From contig NZ_CP086120.1 in the NCBI RefSeq assembly GCF_021216675.1, positions 4,524,501 to 4,588,500 on the forward strand: a DNA stretch of 64,000 nt, in the 5' to 3' direction. The DNA comes from Streptomyces gobiensis (lineage in GTDB: Bacteria; Actinomycetota; Actinomycetes; Streptomycetales; Streptomycetaceae). Of this stretch, positions 52,412-61,436 are shown one piece after another. The notes beneath the pieces were generated by a model. It did not search any database and had not been told where the DNA came from. It saw only the letters and a program-made list of their open reading frames with translations. The position numbers and the translations under genes were made by a program. Within the stretch, counting starts at the first letter, position 1. Each line of letters starts with the position of its first letter.

Positions 52412-54508
52412 ATGAGCGCGGTACGGAGCCTTAGGAAGCTCAGCCGGGCCGCACTCCTGGGCTCCGCCCCGCGTGGCGGGCTCCCCGACGCCCTCGAACA
52501 TGTCGCCCAGGCGCACCGCGCCCATCACCCGGGCGCCGATCTGGACGCGCTGCGCCGCGCGTACATGCTGGCCGAGTCCTCGCACCGTGGGCAGATGCGC
52601 AAGAGCGGCGAGCCCTACATCACCCACCCGCTTGCCGTCACCCTCATCCTGGCCCAACTCGGCGCCGAGGCCACCACCTTGACCGCCTCCCTGCTGCACG
52701 ACACCGTCGAGGACACCGAAGTCACGCTGGAGCAGGTGCGGGAGGAGTTCGGGGCGGAGGTCGCGTATCTCGTCGACGGTGTCACCAAGCTGGAGAAGGT
52801 CGACTACGGCGCGGCCGCCGAGCCCGAGACATTCCGCAAGATGCTCGTCGCCACCGGCAGCGATGTCCGGGTGATGACGATCAAGCTTGCCGACCGGCTG
52901 CACAATATGCGCACCCTGGGCGTGATGCGGCCCGAGAAACAGGCCCGCATCGCCAAAGTCACCCGCGATGTGCTGATCCCGCTCGCCGAACGGCTCGGTG
53001 TGCAGGCACTCAAGACCGAGCTGGAGGACTTGGTCTTCGCGATTCTGCATCCCGAGGAGCAAGCCCGAGCCCATGACCTCGTACGCGCCCACGCCGCCGT
53101 CCCCGACCCGCTGGAGACGGTGGCCGAGTCCGTCAGGGCTGTGCTGCGGGACGCCGGAATCGCCTGCCAAGTGCTCATCCGGCCCCGGCACTTGCTCTCC
53201 GTGCACCGTTCCCGGATCAAGCGTGGTGAGCTGGGGCCGTGCGACTTCGGCCGGCTCCTCATCCTGGTCACCGAGGACGCTGACTGCTATGCGGTCCTGG
53301 GCGAGCTGCACACCTGCTTCACCCCGGTCATCTCCGAGTTCAAGGACTTCATCGCGGTCCCGAAGTTCAACCTCTACCAGTCGCTGCACACCGCCTTCGC
53401 CGACGCCGAGGGGCGGGTCGCCGAAGTCCTCGTCCGTACCCACCGTATGCACCGGGTCGCCGAGGCCGGGGTGATCGCGCTGGGTGACCCGCACCGGTCC
53501 TCCGGCGCCGAAGAGGCCGAGGAGACCGGGGAGGCCGAGGAGCCCGCGCTCGACGGCGAGCGCGCCGACCCCACCCGGCCCGGCTGGCTGTCCCGGCTGC
53601 TGGAATGGCAGAGCCACGCCCCCGACCCGGACACCTTCTGGGCGGAGCTGCGTGACGATCTCTCCCAGGACCGTGAGATCACCGTCTTCTGCACCGAGCC
53701 CGGCAGCACCGCCGACGCCGGCACACTCCACCTCCCCGCCGGTGCCACCTGTGTGGACGCCGCCTACGCCCGCCATGGCACCGGCGGGCATTCCTGTATC
53801 GGGGCCCGGCTGGACGGCCGGCTCACCACACTCGGCACCGTCCTGCGGGACGGCGATGCCCTGCAGCTGCTGATGGCCCCCGAGAACGTCTCCGGCCCCT
53901 CGCCGCAGTGGCTCGACCACGCCCGTACCCCCGCCGCCCGGATCGCCATCCGGCAGTGGCTCGACAGCCACCCCGAAGACACCGGCCCCCCGGACGTCGC
54001 CCGCACCGATCCGGAGGAGGCCGCGCCCACGGCGACGGCGGCGGGGCCCACGACGGAGAGCGCGGCCATCGCCACCGAGCTGCCTGACCGGCCGGTGCGG
54101 CTCGCACGCTGCTGCACCCCGGTGCCGCCCGATGCCGTCACCGGTTTCACGGTGCGCGGTGGCGCCATCACCGTGCACCGTGAGAGCTGTGCCGCGGTGG
54201 CCCGGATGGCCACGGCCGGACGGCGGCCGGTCCCGGTGCGCTGGCAGTCAGAGGTGGCGGGCTGCCGGGTCACCCTGCTCGCTGAGGCCTTCGGCCGGCC
54301 ACATCTGCTGGCCGACCTCACCGAGGCCATCGCCGTACAGGGCGCCGCCGTTATCTCCGCGGATGTGGAACCACCCCGTCAGCAGCGGGTGCGCCACACG
54401 TATACGCTCCAACTCCCCGATGCCACCGGGCTGCCCGCACTCATGCGTGCCATGCGCCGCGTTCCCGGGGTCTATGACGTCATCCGCGCCACCCGTCCGG
54501 TGGTCTGA
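52412..54508 (+). CDS. rshA: RelA/SpoT homologue RshA
   Basis: 698 residues, matching the second long RSH of S. coelicolor (rshA) by position and layout. N-terminal HD hydrolase domain (SHRGQMRKSGEPYITHPLAV, LLHDTVEDTEVT, KLADRLHNMRTL), synthetase domain, TGS (ITVFCTEPGSTADAG...), a cysteine-containing domain (RLARCCTPVPPDAVTG...VHRESC) and ACT. The hydrolase motifs look intact. The synthetase domain is divergent: the usual EVQIRT appears as EVLVRTHRMH, and the start of the domain reads DFGRLLILV, so (p)ppGpp synthesis may be weak or absent. AGGGGG precedes the ATG. Confidence 0.9.
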   Translation: MSAVRSLRKLSRAALLGSAPRGGLPDALEHVAQAHRAHHPGADLDALRRAYMLAESSHRGQMRKSGEPYITHPLAVTLILAQLGAEATTLTASLLHDTVEDTEVTLEQVREEFGAEVAYLVDGVTKLEKVDYGAAAEPETFRKMLVATGSDVRVMTIKLADRLHNMRTLGVMRPEKQARIAKVTRDVLIPLAERLGVQALKTELEDLVFAILHPEEQARAHDLVRAHAAVPDPLETVAESVRAVLRDAGIACQVLIRPRHLLSVHRSRIKRGELGPCDFGRLLILVTEDADCYAVLGELHTCFTPVISEFKDFIAVPKFNLYQSLHTAFADAEGRVAEVLVRTHRMHRVAEAGVIALGDPHRSSGAEEAEETGEAEEPALDGERADPTRPGWLSRLLEWQSHAPDPDTFWAELRDDLSQDREITVFCTEPGSTADAGTLHLPAGATCVDAAYARHGTGGHSCIGARLDGRLTTLGTVLRDGDALQLLMAPENVSGPSPQWLDHARTPAARIAIRQWLDSHPEDTGPPDVARTDPEEAAPTATAAGPTTESAAIATELPDRPVRLARCCTPVPPDAVTGFTVRGGAITVHRESCAAVARMATAGRRPVPVRWQSEVAGCRVTLLAEAFGRPHLLADLTEAIAVQGAAVISADVEPPRQQRVRHTYTLQLPDATGLPALMRAMRRVPGVYDVIRATRPVV

Positions 54509-54520
54509 GCGCGCCCCGCG

Positions 54521-54542
54521 GCACCCCATTCGAGTGGGGTGC
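54521..54542 (+). terminator. Terminator hairpin after rshA
   Basis: GCACCCCA-TTCGAG-TGGGGTGC: 8-bp perfect stem, 12 nt after the stop, extended by further imperfect G/C pairs on both sides. Confidence 0.65.
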
Positions 54543-54589
54543 TGCCGCGCCGTCCGGGTGACCGCCGGGTGTGCTGATAGCCGTGGACC

Positions 54590-56050
54590 ATGGTCAAACC
54601 CTCCGCCACCGCCACGGCCGTGGCCGTGACCTCCCTCGCCCTGGTCGCGGCGTCGATCCCCGCCCCTACGCCACTCGGCATCGGGGACCGGCTCTTCCCC
54701 GAGCTCGGCAACCCCGGCTATGACGTCCTCTCGTACGACATCGCGCTGCGGTACAGCGGCGACAACACCAAGGCCCTCCAGACCCGTACAAAGATCGAGG
54801 CGGAGGTCACCGAGGCGAGCCTGGACCGCTTCAACCTCGACTTCGCCAACGGCAAGGTCCGCTCCGCGCACGTCAACGGTGAACCGGCGAAAGTCGTCGA
54901 GGCCGGTGAGGACATCGTCATCACCCCCGCCACACCGGTCGGCCGGGGCACTCCGCTCCATATCGATATCCGGCACACCAGCCCTACCAAGGCGGAGAAG
55001 CCCAGCGGCTGGATCCGGACCAAGCAGGGCGGACTGGCCATGGCCAACCAGGCGGACGCCGCACACCGGGTCTTCCCCAGCAATGACCACCCCTCAGACA
55101 AGGCCCTGTTCACCTTCCGTATCACCGCCCCGAAGGAGCTCACGGCTGTCACCAACGGCCTGCCGGTGGCGAAGGTCCACCACGGCGGCAACACCACCTG
55201 GACGTACCGTGCCGGCGAGCCCATGGCCACCGAGCTCGCTCAGGTGTCCATCGACCGCTCCGAGGTCATCCACCGCTCCGGGCCCCATGGCCTCCCGGTG
55301 CGTGATGTCGTCCCCGCCAAGCACCGCAAGGCGCTGGAGCCCTTGCTGGCCAAGACCCCGGAGCAGCTGGCGTGGATGGAGCGGCGGGTCGGCCGCTACC
55401 CCTTGGAGACCTATGGCGTACTGGCCGCCGAAGCCGACTTCGGCTTCGCCCTGGAGACCCAGACGCTGTCGCTGTTCTCCCGGGACTTCCTCACCAACCC
55501 GGACTACCCGGACTGGTACCAGGAATCGGTCATGGTGCATGAGCTGGCCCACCAGTGGTTCGGCAACAGCGTCAGCCCGCACCGGTGGAGCGATCTCTGG
55601 CTGAATGAGGGCCATGCCACCTGGTATGAGTGGCTCTACGCCGAGGAAGCCGGCGGCTGGCAGATGAAGCGGCGGGTGAAGGAGGCGTACGAGGCGTCCG
55701 ACCAGTGGCGTCAGCTGTACGGCCCGCCCGCCGCCATCGACCCGCCGCGCCAGAACGGCAAGATCAGCATCTTCCAGCCGATCGTCTACGCCGGCTCCGC
55801 GGTCGTTCTCTACGCGCTGCGCCAGCAGATCGGCGAGGCTGCCTTTGAGCAGGTGCAGCGCGCGTGGGTCAACCGCCACCGGGACGGTGTGGCCACCACG
55901 GCCGACTTCATCAAGCTGGCCGGCGAGGTATCCAGGCAGGACCTCACCGGCTTCCTCACGGACTGGCTGTACGGGAAGAAGACACCGCCGATGCCCGGCC
56001 ACCCGGACTGGCAGACCGAAAAACCCGTGCCCCCCGGTAAATCCGGGTGA
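54590..56050 (+). CDS. Exported M1-family zinc metallopeptidase
   Basis: 486 residues with a Sec-like signal (TATAVAVTSLALVAASIPAPTPLG). M1 zinc site H317-E-L-A-H321 with Glu340 (HELAHQWFG...WLNEGHATWYEW). The exopeptidase motif GxMEN is replaced by GFALETQ. The N-terminal beta domain starts GYDVLSYDIALRYSGDN. It is short for M1 because the C-terminal helical domain is missing, as in many streptomycete secreted members. Likely an extracellular aminopeptidase. No operon partner. Confidence 0.9.
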   Translation: MVKPSATATAVAVTSLALVAASIPAPTPLGIGDRLFPELGNPGYDVLSYDIALRYSGDNTKALQTRTKIEAEVTEASLDRFNLDFANGKVRSAHVNGEPAKVVEAGEDIVITPATPVGRGTPLHIDIRHTSPTKAEKPSGWIRTKQGGLAMANQADAAHRVFPSNDHPSDKALFTFRITAPKELTAVTNGLPVAKVHHGGNTTWTYRAGEPMATELAQVSIDRSEVIHRSGPHGLPVRDVVPAKHRKALEPLLAKTPEQLAWMERRVGRYPLETYGVLAAEADFGFALETQTLSLFSRDFLTNPDYPDWYQESVMVHELAHQWFGNSVSPHRWSDLWLNEGHATWYEWLYAEEAGGWQMKRRVKEAYEASDQWRQLYGPPAAIDPPRQNGKISIFQPIVYAGSAVVLYALRQQIGEAAFEQVQRAWVNRHRDGVATTADFIKLAGEVSRQDLTGFLTDWLYGKKTPPMPGHPDWQTEKPVPPGKSG

Positions 56051-56164
56051 CGGCCAGTTCGCGCCGTGCGACCATCTCAGGCATCGGACGGCGCGGCCGG
56101 GAATGATCCACCCCCGGAAAGCGTTCCCCGGTCACAAGGCTGACTCCAACCACGTAAGGATCCA

Positions 56165-57658
56165 ATGACCTCCTCTTCTTCCCTTCCAACCAGTGGCCAG
56201 CGCATCGCCGAGACGAACCGCCGAGCCGACGCCCTGATGGAAGAGGACGTCGCTTGGAGTTACGAGATCGACGGCGAGCGTGACGGCCATCAGCTCGACC
56301 GCTCCGAGCGGGCGGCGCTACGCCGCGTAGCCGGGCTCTCCACCGAGCTCGAAGACGTCACCGAGGTCGAGTACCGACAGCTGCGCCTGGAGCGTGTGGT
56401 GCTGGTCGGCGTCTGGACATCCGGCAGCGCACAGGACGCCGAGAACTCCCTGGCGGAGCTCGCCGCGCTCGCTGAGACCGCGGGCGCCCTCGTCCTGGAC
56501 GGTGTGATCCAGCGTCGCGACAAGCCGGACCCGGCGACATACATCGGTTCCGGCAAGGCCGAGGAGCTGCGCGACATCGTCCTGGAGACCGGTGCCGACA
56601 CCGTCGTATGCGACGGTGAGCTCAGCCCCGGCCAGCTGATCCACCTTGAGGATGTGGTCAAGGTCAAGGTGGTGGACCGCACCGCGCTGATCCTGGACAT
56701 CTTCGCCCAGCACGCCAAGTCCCGCGAGGGCAAGGCGCAGGTGGCGCTCGCACAGATGCAGTACATGCTGCCGCGACTGCGCGGCTGGGGTCAGTCGCTC
56801 TCCCGTCAGATGGGTGGCGGTGGCTCCGGCTCAGCGGGCGGCGGTATGGCCACCCGTGGCCCCGGTGAGACCAAGATCGAGACAGACCGGCGACGGATCC
56901 GCGAGAAGATGGCGAAGATGCGCCGGGACATCGCGGAGATGAAGACCAGCCGCGATATCCAGCGACAGGACCGCAAGCGGCACAAGGTGCCGTCCGTGGC
57001 CATCGCCGGCTACACCAACGCGGGCAAGTCCTCGCTGCTCAACCGGCTCACCGGCGCGGGCGTCCTGGTGGAGAACGCCCTGTTCGCCACCCTCGACCCG
57101 ACGGTGCGCAGGGCCGAGACCCCCAGCGGGCGGCTCTACACCCTGGCCGACACGGTCGGTTTCGTACGGCACCTGCCGCACCACCTCGTCGAGGCGTTCC
57201 GCTCCACGATGGAGGAGGTCGGCGACAGCGATCTCATCCTGCATGTGGTGGACGGCGCACACCCGGCGCCGGAGGAGCAGCTGGCCTCCGTACGTGGGGT
57301 GGTCCGCGATGTCGGCGCTACCGATGTGCCGGAGATCGTGGTGATCAACAAGGCCGACGCGGCCGACCCCCTGGTCGTCCAGCAACTGCTGCGTACCGAG
57401 AAGCACTCCATCGCTGTCTCGGCCCACACCGGCCAGGGCATCGACGAGCTGCTCGCCCTCATCGATACCGAGCTGCCACGGCCTTCGGTCGAGCTGGAGA
57501 TCCTGGTGCCCTACACCCACGGCGGCCTGGTCTCCCGGGTACACGCCGAGGGCGAAGTCCTCACCGAGGAGCACACCCCGGAGGGCACGCTGCTGGGGGC
57601 CCGCGTCCACGAGGAACTGGCCGCCGAACTCCGTCCGTACGAACCAGCCCGTAGCTGA
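56165..57658 (+). CDS. hflX: Ribosome-associated GTPase HflX
   Basis: 497 residues. HflX splits stalled or stressed 70S ribosomes. The N-terminal HflX domain includes DPATYIGSGKAEELRDIV and VVDRTALILDIFAQHAKSREGKAQVALAQM; a Gly-rich linker (MGGGGSGSAGGG) leads to RGPGETKIETDRR. G domain: G1 GYTNAGKSSL, G3 DTVGFVRHLP, G4 NKAD, G5 SAHTG. AAGGA precedes the ATG. Conserved downstream of dapF in actinobacteria, here with rshA and the M1 peptidase between. Confidence 0.95.
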   Translation: MTSSSSLPTSGQRIAETNRRADALMEEDVAWSYEIDGERDGHQLDRSERAALRRVAGLSTELEDVTEVEYRQLRLERVVLVGVWTSGSAQDAENSLAELAALAETAGALVLDGVIQRRDKPDPATYIGSGKAEELRDIVLETGADTVVCDGELSPGQLIHLEDVVKVKVVDRTALILDIFAQHAKSREGKAQVALAQMQYMLPRLRGWGQSLSRQMGGGGSGSAGGGMATRGPGETKIETDRRRIREKMAKMRRDIAEMKTSRDIQRQDRKRHKVPSVAIAGYTNAGKSSLLNRLTGAGVLVENALFATLDPTVRRAETPSGRLYTLADTVGFVRHLPHHLVEAFRSTMEEVGDSDLILHVVDGAHPAPEEQLASVRGVVRDVGATDVPEIVVINKADAADPLVVQQLLRTEKHSIAVSAHTGQGIDELLALIDTELPRPSVELEILVPYTHGGLVSRVHAEGEVLTEEHTPEGTLLGARVHEELAAELRPYEPARS

Positions 57659-57678
57659 CCCAGGTGCGGGTAGTGGGC

Positions 57679-57936
57679 ATGACGGAGACCAGCTACTCGA
57701 TTGTGCGGGCCCGCGCACGCCTCGGCGCTATCGCTCGCGAGGTCAGCGCTACCCGCGAGCCCGTCGCCATCACCGACCACGGACACACCATCGCCGTACT
57801 GGTGAGCCCGGCTGACGCCTGTGAGCTTGAGGAGATGCGGGCGTTGGCCGCCTACCGCGACCGTCAGACCCGAGGTGAGTCCGCGGGTATCCCGCAGGAC
57901 GAGGCGTTCCGCCGGGTGTTCGGGGATGACGCGTGA
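57679..57936 (+). CDS. Phd/YefM-family antitoxin-like protein
   Basis: 85 residues: SYSIVRARARLGAIAREVSATREPVAITDHGHTIAVLVSPADACELEEMRAL, a typical Phd/YefM DNA-binding half with a toxin-binding tail (FRRVFGDDA). These autoregulate with a RelE or Doc toxin encoded downstream. The overlapping downstream frame is not a recognisable toxin, so this may be an orphan. ATG 57679; GTG 57664 is in frame. 20 nt after hflX. Confidence 0.75.
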   Translation: MTETSYSIVRARARLGAIAREVSATREPVAITDHGHTIAVLVSPADACELEEMRALAAYRDRQTRGESAGIPQDEAFRRVFGDDA

Positions 57937-58108
57937 CTACAGGGGCAAGCGGGCCGAGACCGCAGAGCTGAAGCCCCCGGTCAAGTACCGCAACGCGATC
58001 TGGACCCAGTCCTGGGCCAGCAACGTCGGGCACACTTCAAGATCCAGGTCGTCGGCACGAGGGGCGGCTGCTGGCCGGGCACAGCCGTGGGCGAACATCG
58101 GAGTGTGA
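57926..58108 (+). CDS. Unrecognised small reading frame in the toxin position
   Basis: 60 codons overlapping the antitoxin end by 11 nt, the arrangement expected of a toxin. The product (MTRDYRGKRAETAELKPPVK...) has no RelE/ParE/Doc features, and the second half (HTSRSRSSARGAAAGRAQ) looks non-coding. A shift of frame near 57995 gives a different plausible tail (DLDPVLGQQRRAHFKIQVVG), so it may be a decayed gene. I would not assign a function. Confidence 0.25.
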   Translation: MTRDYRGKRAETAELKPPVKYRNAIWTQSWASNVGHTSRSRSSARGAAAGRAQPWANIGV

Positions 58109-58209
58109 CCCGGCACCTAGGGTCTTTCCGCGCCCGGCCTTAGCATGGGCGCGACGGCGCGCATCCCTCCGGGGAGCGCGACCCTACGGATCGCGAGGAG
58201 ACCGGCACC

Positions 58210-58626
58210 GTGCTGCGCACCATGTTCAAGTCGAAGATTCACCGGGCGACGGTGACCGAGGCTGATCTGCACTATGTGGGGTCGGTCACCGTTGACGCTG
58301 AGCTGATGGAGGCCGCTGATCTGCTCCCCGGGGAGCTGGTCCATATCGTCGACATCACCAATGGGGCCCGTCTGGAGACGTATGTCATCGAGGGCGAGCG
58401 CGGCTCCGGGGTGATCGGGATCAACGGCGCGGCCGCGCATCTGGTCCATCCCGGGGATCTGGTGATCCTCATCAGTTACGCGCAGATCGATGACGCGGAA
58501 GCGCGGGATTTCCGGCCCAAGGTCGTGCACGTTGACGCCGGCAACCGCATCGTGCGGCTGGGCGACGATCTCTCCGAACCGGTCCCGGGCACCCGGACCG
58601 AGCGCAGCCCGATGGCGCGGGTCTGA
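58210..58626 (+). CDS. panD: Aspartate 1-decarboxylase PanD
   Basis: 138 residues, GTG start. Pyruvoyl enzyme making beta-alanine for pantothenate and CoA. Self-cleavage occurs between Gly24 and Ser25 (HYVGSVTVD); Thr57 and Tyr58 (LETYVI) are the conserved catalytic pair; NGAAAHLVHPGDLVIL is typical. It is not next to panB or panC here, so it is likely expressed alone. A strong two-way terminator follows. Confidence 0.95.
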   Translation: MLRTMFKSKIHRATVTEADLHYVGSVTVDAELMEAADLLPGELVHIVDITNGARLETYVIEGERGSGVIGINGAAAHLVHPGDLVILISYAQIDDAEARDFRPKVVHVDAGNRIVRLGDDLSEPVPGTRTERSPMARV

Positions 58627-58652
58627 GGGACAGACGACAGGGCGCAGGGGCC

Positions 58653-58686
58653 GGGCCCCGCCGTTCCGGGAGGAGCGGCGGGGCCC
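58653..58686. terminator. Two-way terminator between panD and the protease gene
   Basis: Perfect 11-bp stem GGGCCCCGCCG / CGGCGGGGCCC with a 12-nt loop, in the gap between convergent genes. Confidence 0.8.
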
Positions 58687-58716
58687 ATTGCTGTTACGCG
58701 TGCGTGGGCGGGGCGG

Positions 58717-59907
58717 TCAGCTCTTGCCCGCGTACTTCTTGCTGATCGCGTCAAAGACACCCTGGGCCGTTGGGCCCAGCCGGGGACCGGCGAGCCAGGC
58801 GGCGGTGTCCGGGCCGATGGAGTTGACCGAGATCAGCTCCGCCTTGCCGCCGGCACCGGACATGATCACCGGGCCACCGGAGGAGCCGCCGGTCATGGAG
58901 CAGCCGTAGCGGTACATGGCGGGTTGCGAGGGGTCCATGGTGAGCCGGCCGGGCCGCGAGGCGCAGTTCTGCATCAGCGCACCGTTGTATGGCGGGGCCG
59001 CCGGGTAGCCGTAGGCGCGTACTCCGGAGATCCGGTCGATCTGCGGTGCGTTGAAGTTGATCTTTACGGCGGCGCCGACCGTCTGCTCCAGGGACTTGCC
59101 CTGGTTGTCCATCGGCTTCACCTTCAGCACGGCGAAGTCCTGCTGCGCACCCGCACCGCCCCGGTCGGCGCCCTGCTCAATCCAGTGCGTGCTGGTCTGC
59201 GCCCACTCCGCCCAGTACCGGCCGTAGGGCGCGATCTCGCGGGCCGGGGCATGGTTGAGCTGGTCCGGCGACTTGCCCTGGTTGTTGTACGCGGGGATGA
59301 ACATGATGTTGCGCAGCCAGCCGCCTGACTTGCCCGAGTGGACGCAGTGCCCGGCGGTGGCGACGAGGTTGGACTTGCCCGGGTTACGCGGGTCCTTGAC
59401 CACGGTGCCGGAGCAGACCATGGGGCCCTTGGGGGTGTCCATGAAGATCTTGCCGCTCGGCGCGGCGTTCCGTGTGTACGGCGTCGGGACCGATTGCGCA
59501 CGTACCCTCGGCGGCTCCGGATCGGTGCCGCTGGCGGCGGTCTTCACATCGGCGGGGACGGCCTTCTCGTTGTCCTCGGCCTTCTTCATCCGATCGTGAT
59601 CCCACAGATCCTCAATGACCGGATTGATGAAGTCCGCGGCCTCCCGGAGCCAGTCCTTCTCTTCCCAGTTGTCCCAGCCGCCGTTCTTCCACTTCTCCAG
59701 GTCCTTGAGGGAAGTCGGCAGATCCTTCGGCAGGCTGAGGTCGCGGTCACCGCCGTCCTTGCCCGCTTCCGCGGAAGCGGCGGAGTCCGGCTTGGCATCC
59801 GTGCCGGTGTCGTCCGGGCCGCAGGCCGTGGCGGTCACCGCGAGAGCGGCGGCCAGCGCCGTCGCGGCCAGCGCCAAGCGTCGTCGGGACTTACGTATGG
59901 ATGGCAT
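58717..59907 (-). CDS. Trypsin-like serine protease, lipoprotein (copy 1)
   Basis: About 396 residues. Signal peptide with lipobox VTATAC, so anchored outside the cell. Catalytic triad of the chymotrypsin fold: His in ATAGHCVHSG, Asp in QQDFAVLKV, Ser in TGGSSGGPV. Before the protease domain lies a Trp-rich module (LEKWKNGGWDNWEEKDW ... INPVIEDLWDHDRM) shared with the upstream copy. ATG 59907 (MPSIRKSRRR) follows AGGGAG. It is 98 nt downstream of copy 2 on the same strand; clearly a tandem duplication. Confidence 0.88.
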   Translation of the reverse strand: MPSIRKSRRRLALAATALAAALAVTATACGPDDTGTDAKPDSAASAEAGKDGGDRDLSLPKDLPTSLKDLEKWKNGGWDNWEEKDWLREAADFINPVIEDLWDHDRMKKAEDNEKAVPADVKTAASGTDPEPPRVRAQSVPTPYTRNAAPSGKIFMDTPKGPMVCSGTVVKDPRNPGKSNLVATAGHCVHSGKSGGWLRNIMFIPAYNNQGKSPDQLNHAPAREIAPYGRYWAEWAQTSTHWIEQGADRGGAGAQQDFAVLKVKPMDNQGKSLEQTVGAAVKINFNAPQIDRISGVRAYGYPAAPPYNGALMQNCASRPGRLTMDPSQPAMYRYGCSMTGGSSGGPVIMSGAGGKAELISVNSIGPDTAAWLAGPRLGPTAQGVFDAISKKYAGKS

Positions 59908-60005
59908 GGGTGAAATCTCCCTGAAAAGGGTCGTATCGCGGAGGGGGAAGCGTGGTGAGCCGGTCGGACCGCGGGCCCGGCTCACCACGCGGAATCACGT
60001 GCGGA

Positions 60006-61202
60006 TCACTTGCTGATGGCGTCGAAGACACCCTTGGCGTTCTGGCCCAGCCGGGGCCCCGCGAGCCAGGTGGCGGTGACCGGGCCGATCGAGGTCACCG
60101 AGTACAGCTCGTCTTCGCCCCCGGAACCCTTGGCGACCCAGCCGCCGCCGGAGGAGCCGCCGGTCATGGTGCAGCCGATGCGGTACATGGTCGGCTGGTC
60201 CTGGTTGATGGTGAGCCGGCTCGGCGCCTCGGTGCAGCCGTACATCTTGCTGCCGTCGAACGGCGGTGCGGCCGGGTAGCCACGGGCGGTCAGGTCGCCC
60301 ATGGAGCTCACCTTCGGGGTGCTGAAGCTGACCTTCACCGCGTCGCCGACGCTCTCCTCAAGGGACTTGCCGCCGCCGTCCTCCGGACGTACCTCCAGCA
60401 TGGCGAAGTCCTGCTGTGCGCCCTTGCCGCCGCGCTCCTGGCCGTCGGTGCGCCAGTGGTCCGTCGTACGTGCCTTGCTGGCCCACCAGATGCCGTGCGG
60501 GAGCACATCGCTCTTGGGGGCGGACTCCAGTTGCGAGGAGGGCAGTCCCTTGTAGTTGTAGCCGGGGACGAAGACGACGTTACGGAACCAGCCCTTGCCC
60601 TTGCCGCCGTGGACACAGTGCCCGGCGGTGGCCACCAGGTTGGACTTGCCCGGCTTCTTCGGGTCCTTCACGACGGTAGCCGAGCAGACCATCTGGCCCT
60701 TCGGGGTGTCCATGAAGATCTTGCCGTGTGCCTTGGCGCTCTGGGTGTACGGGGTCTGGACCGGCTTCGCCTGGACCTTGGCGGGGGTGGGGTCGGTGAC
60801 GCCCTCGTCCTCCTGGGAGCCGCCACCCTCGTCCTCTTCGATCTCGTCCTCGTCGATGCCCCGGTCGGGCTCCTCGGCGTCCTCCATCCGGTCCGGATCC
60901 CATAGGTCCTTGATGATCGGATTGAGGAAGTCCTTGGCGTCGCTGAGCCAGCGTTCCCTGTCCCAGTTCTCCCAGCCGCCGTCCTTCCATTTCTTCAGGT
61001 CATCGAGGGAGATGGGGAGATCCTTCGGCAGCCCGAGGTCTTCCTTGCCGAGCTCCGCCGTGGGGTAAGCGCTTGGCTTGGCGTCCGCGTCGGCCCCGCC
61101 GTCCTCGGGTCCGCACGCGGTGGCGGTCACCGCCAGTGCGGCGACCACGGCTGCCGCTGCCAGCGCCGGATGCCTCCGAGCGGCCTTGCGCATGGATGAC
61201 AT
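60006..61202 (-). CDS. Trypsin-like serine protease, lipoprotein (copy 2)
   Basis: About 398 residues, paralogue of the preceding gene. Lipobox VTATAC; triad His in ATAGHCVHGG, Asp in QQDFAMLEV, Ser in TGGSSGGGWV. The Trp-rich module (LKKWKDGGWENWDRERW ... LNPIIKDLWDPDRM) is kept, followed by a much more acidic linker (DRGIDEDEIEEDEGGG) than in copy 1. The Gly-Pro after the catalytic Ser in copy 1 is Gly-Gly here. ATG 61202 has GGGGAG 8 nt before it. Substrate unknown. Divergent from the siderophore genes. Confidence 0.88.
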   Translation of the reverse strand: MSSMRKAARRHPALAAAAVVAALAVTATACGPEDGGADADAKPSAYPTAELGKEDLGLPKDLPISLDDLKKWKDGGWENWDRERWLSDAKDFLNPIIKDLWDPDRMEDAEEPDRGIDEDEIEEDEGGGSQEDEGVTDPTPAKVQAKPVQTPYTQSAKAHGKIFMDTPKGQMVCSATVVKDPKKPGKSNLVATAGHCVHGGKGKGWFRNVVFVPGYNYKGLPSSQLESAPKSDVLPHGIWWASKARTTDHWRTDGQERGGKGAQQDFAMLEVRPEDGGGKSLEESVGDAVKVSFSTPKVSSMGDLTARGYPAAPPFDGSKMYGCTEAPSRLTINQDQPTMYRIGCTMTGGSSGGGWVAKGSGGEDELYSVTSIGPVTATWLAGPRLGQNAKGVFDAISK

Positions 61203-61436
61203 GGATTGAACTCCCCCTGAAATGCATCGCCTTGTGTGGGTATTTGTCATGCACCTCGCCGAAGCGGGCCAGCCCCCACTATGCCGGTGCCGCCTACGAC
61301 GGTCCTGAGCGGGTCCGTGGTTCCACCCCGTTCCCGGCTCGAAGGATCTTGCCGCTGCCCGTGTTCCCCGGCCCGCACCGTCGTTACTCCATGCGGGCTG
61401 TCCAGCTGCGGTGCCCGCACGCCCAGGGAGGTTTCA

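Noticed and set aside
57926..58108. H-NS-like DNA-binding motif (KYRN...W) in the frame after the antitoxin
   Set aside because: The match to the YRDP...TWSGRGRxPxW motif fails after the first four residues.
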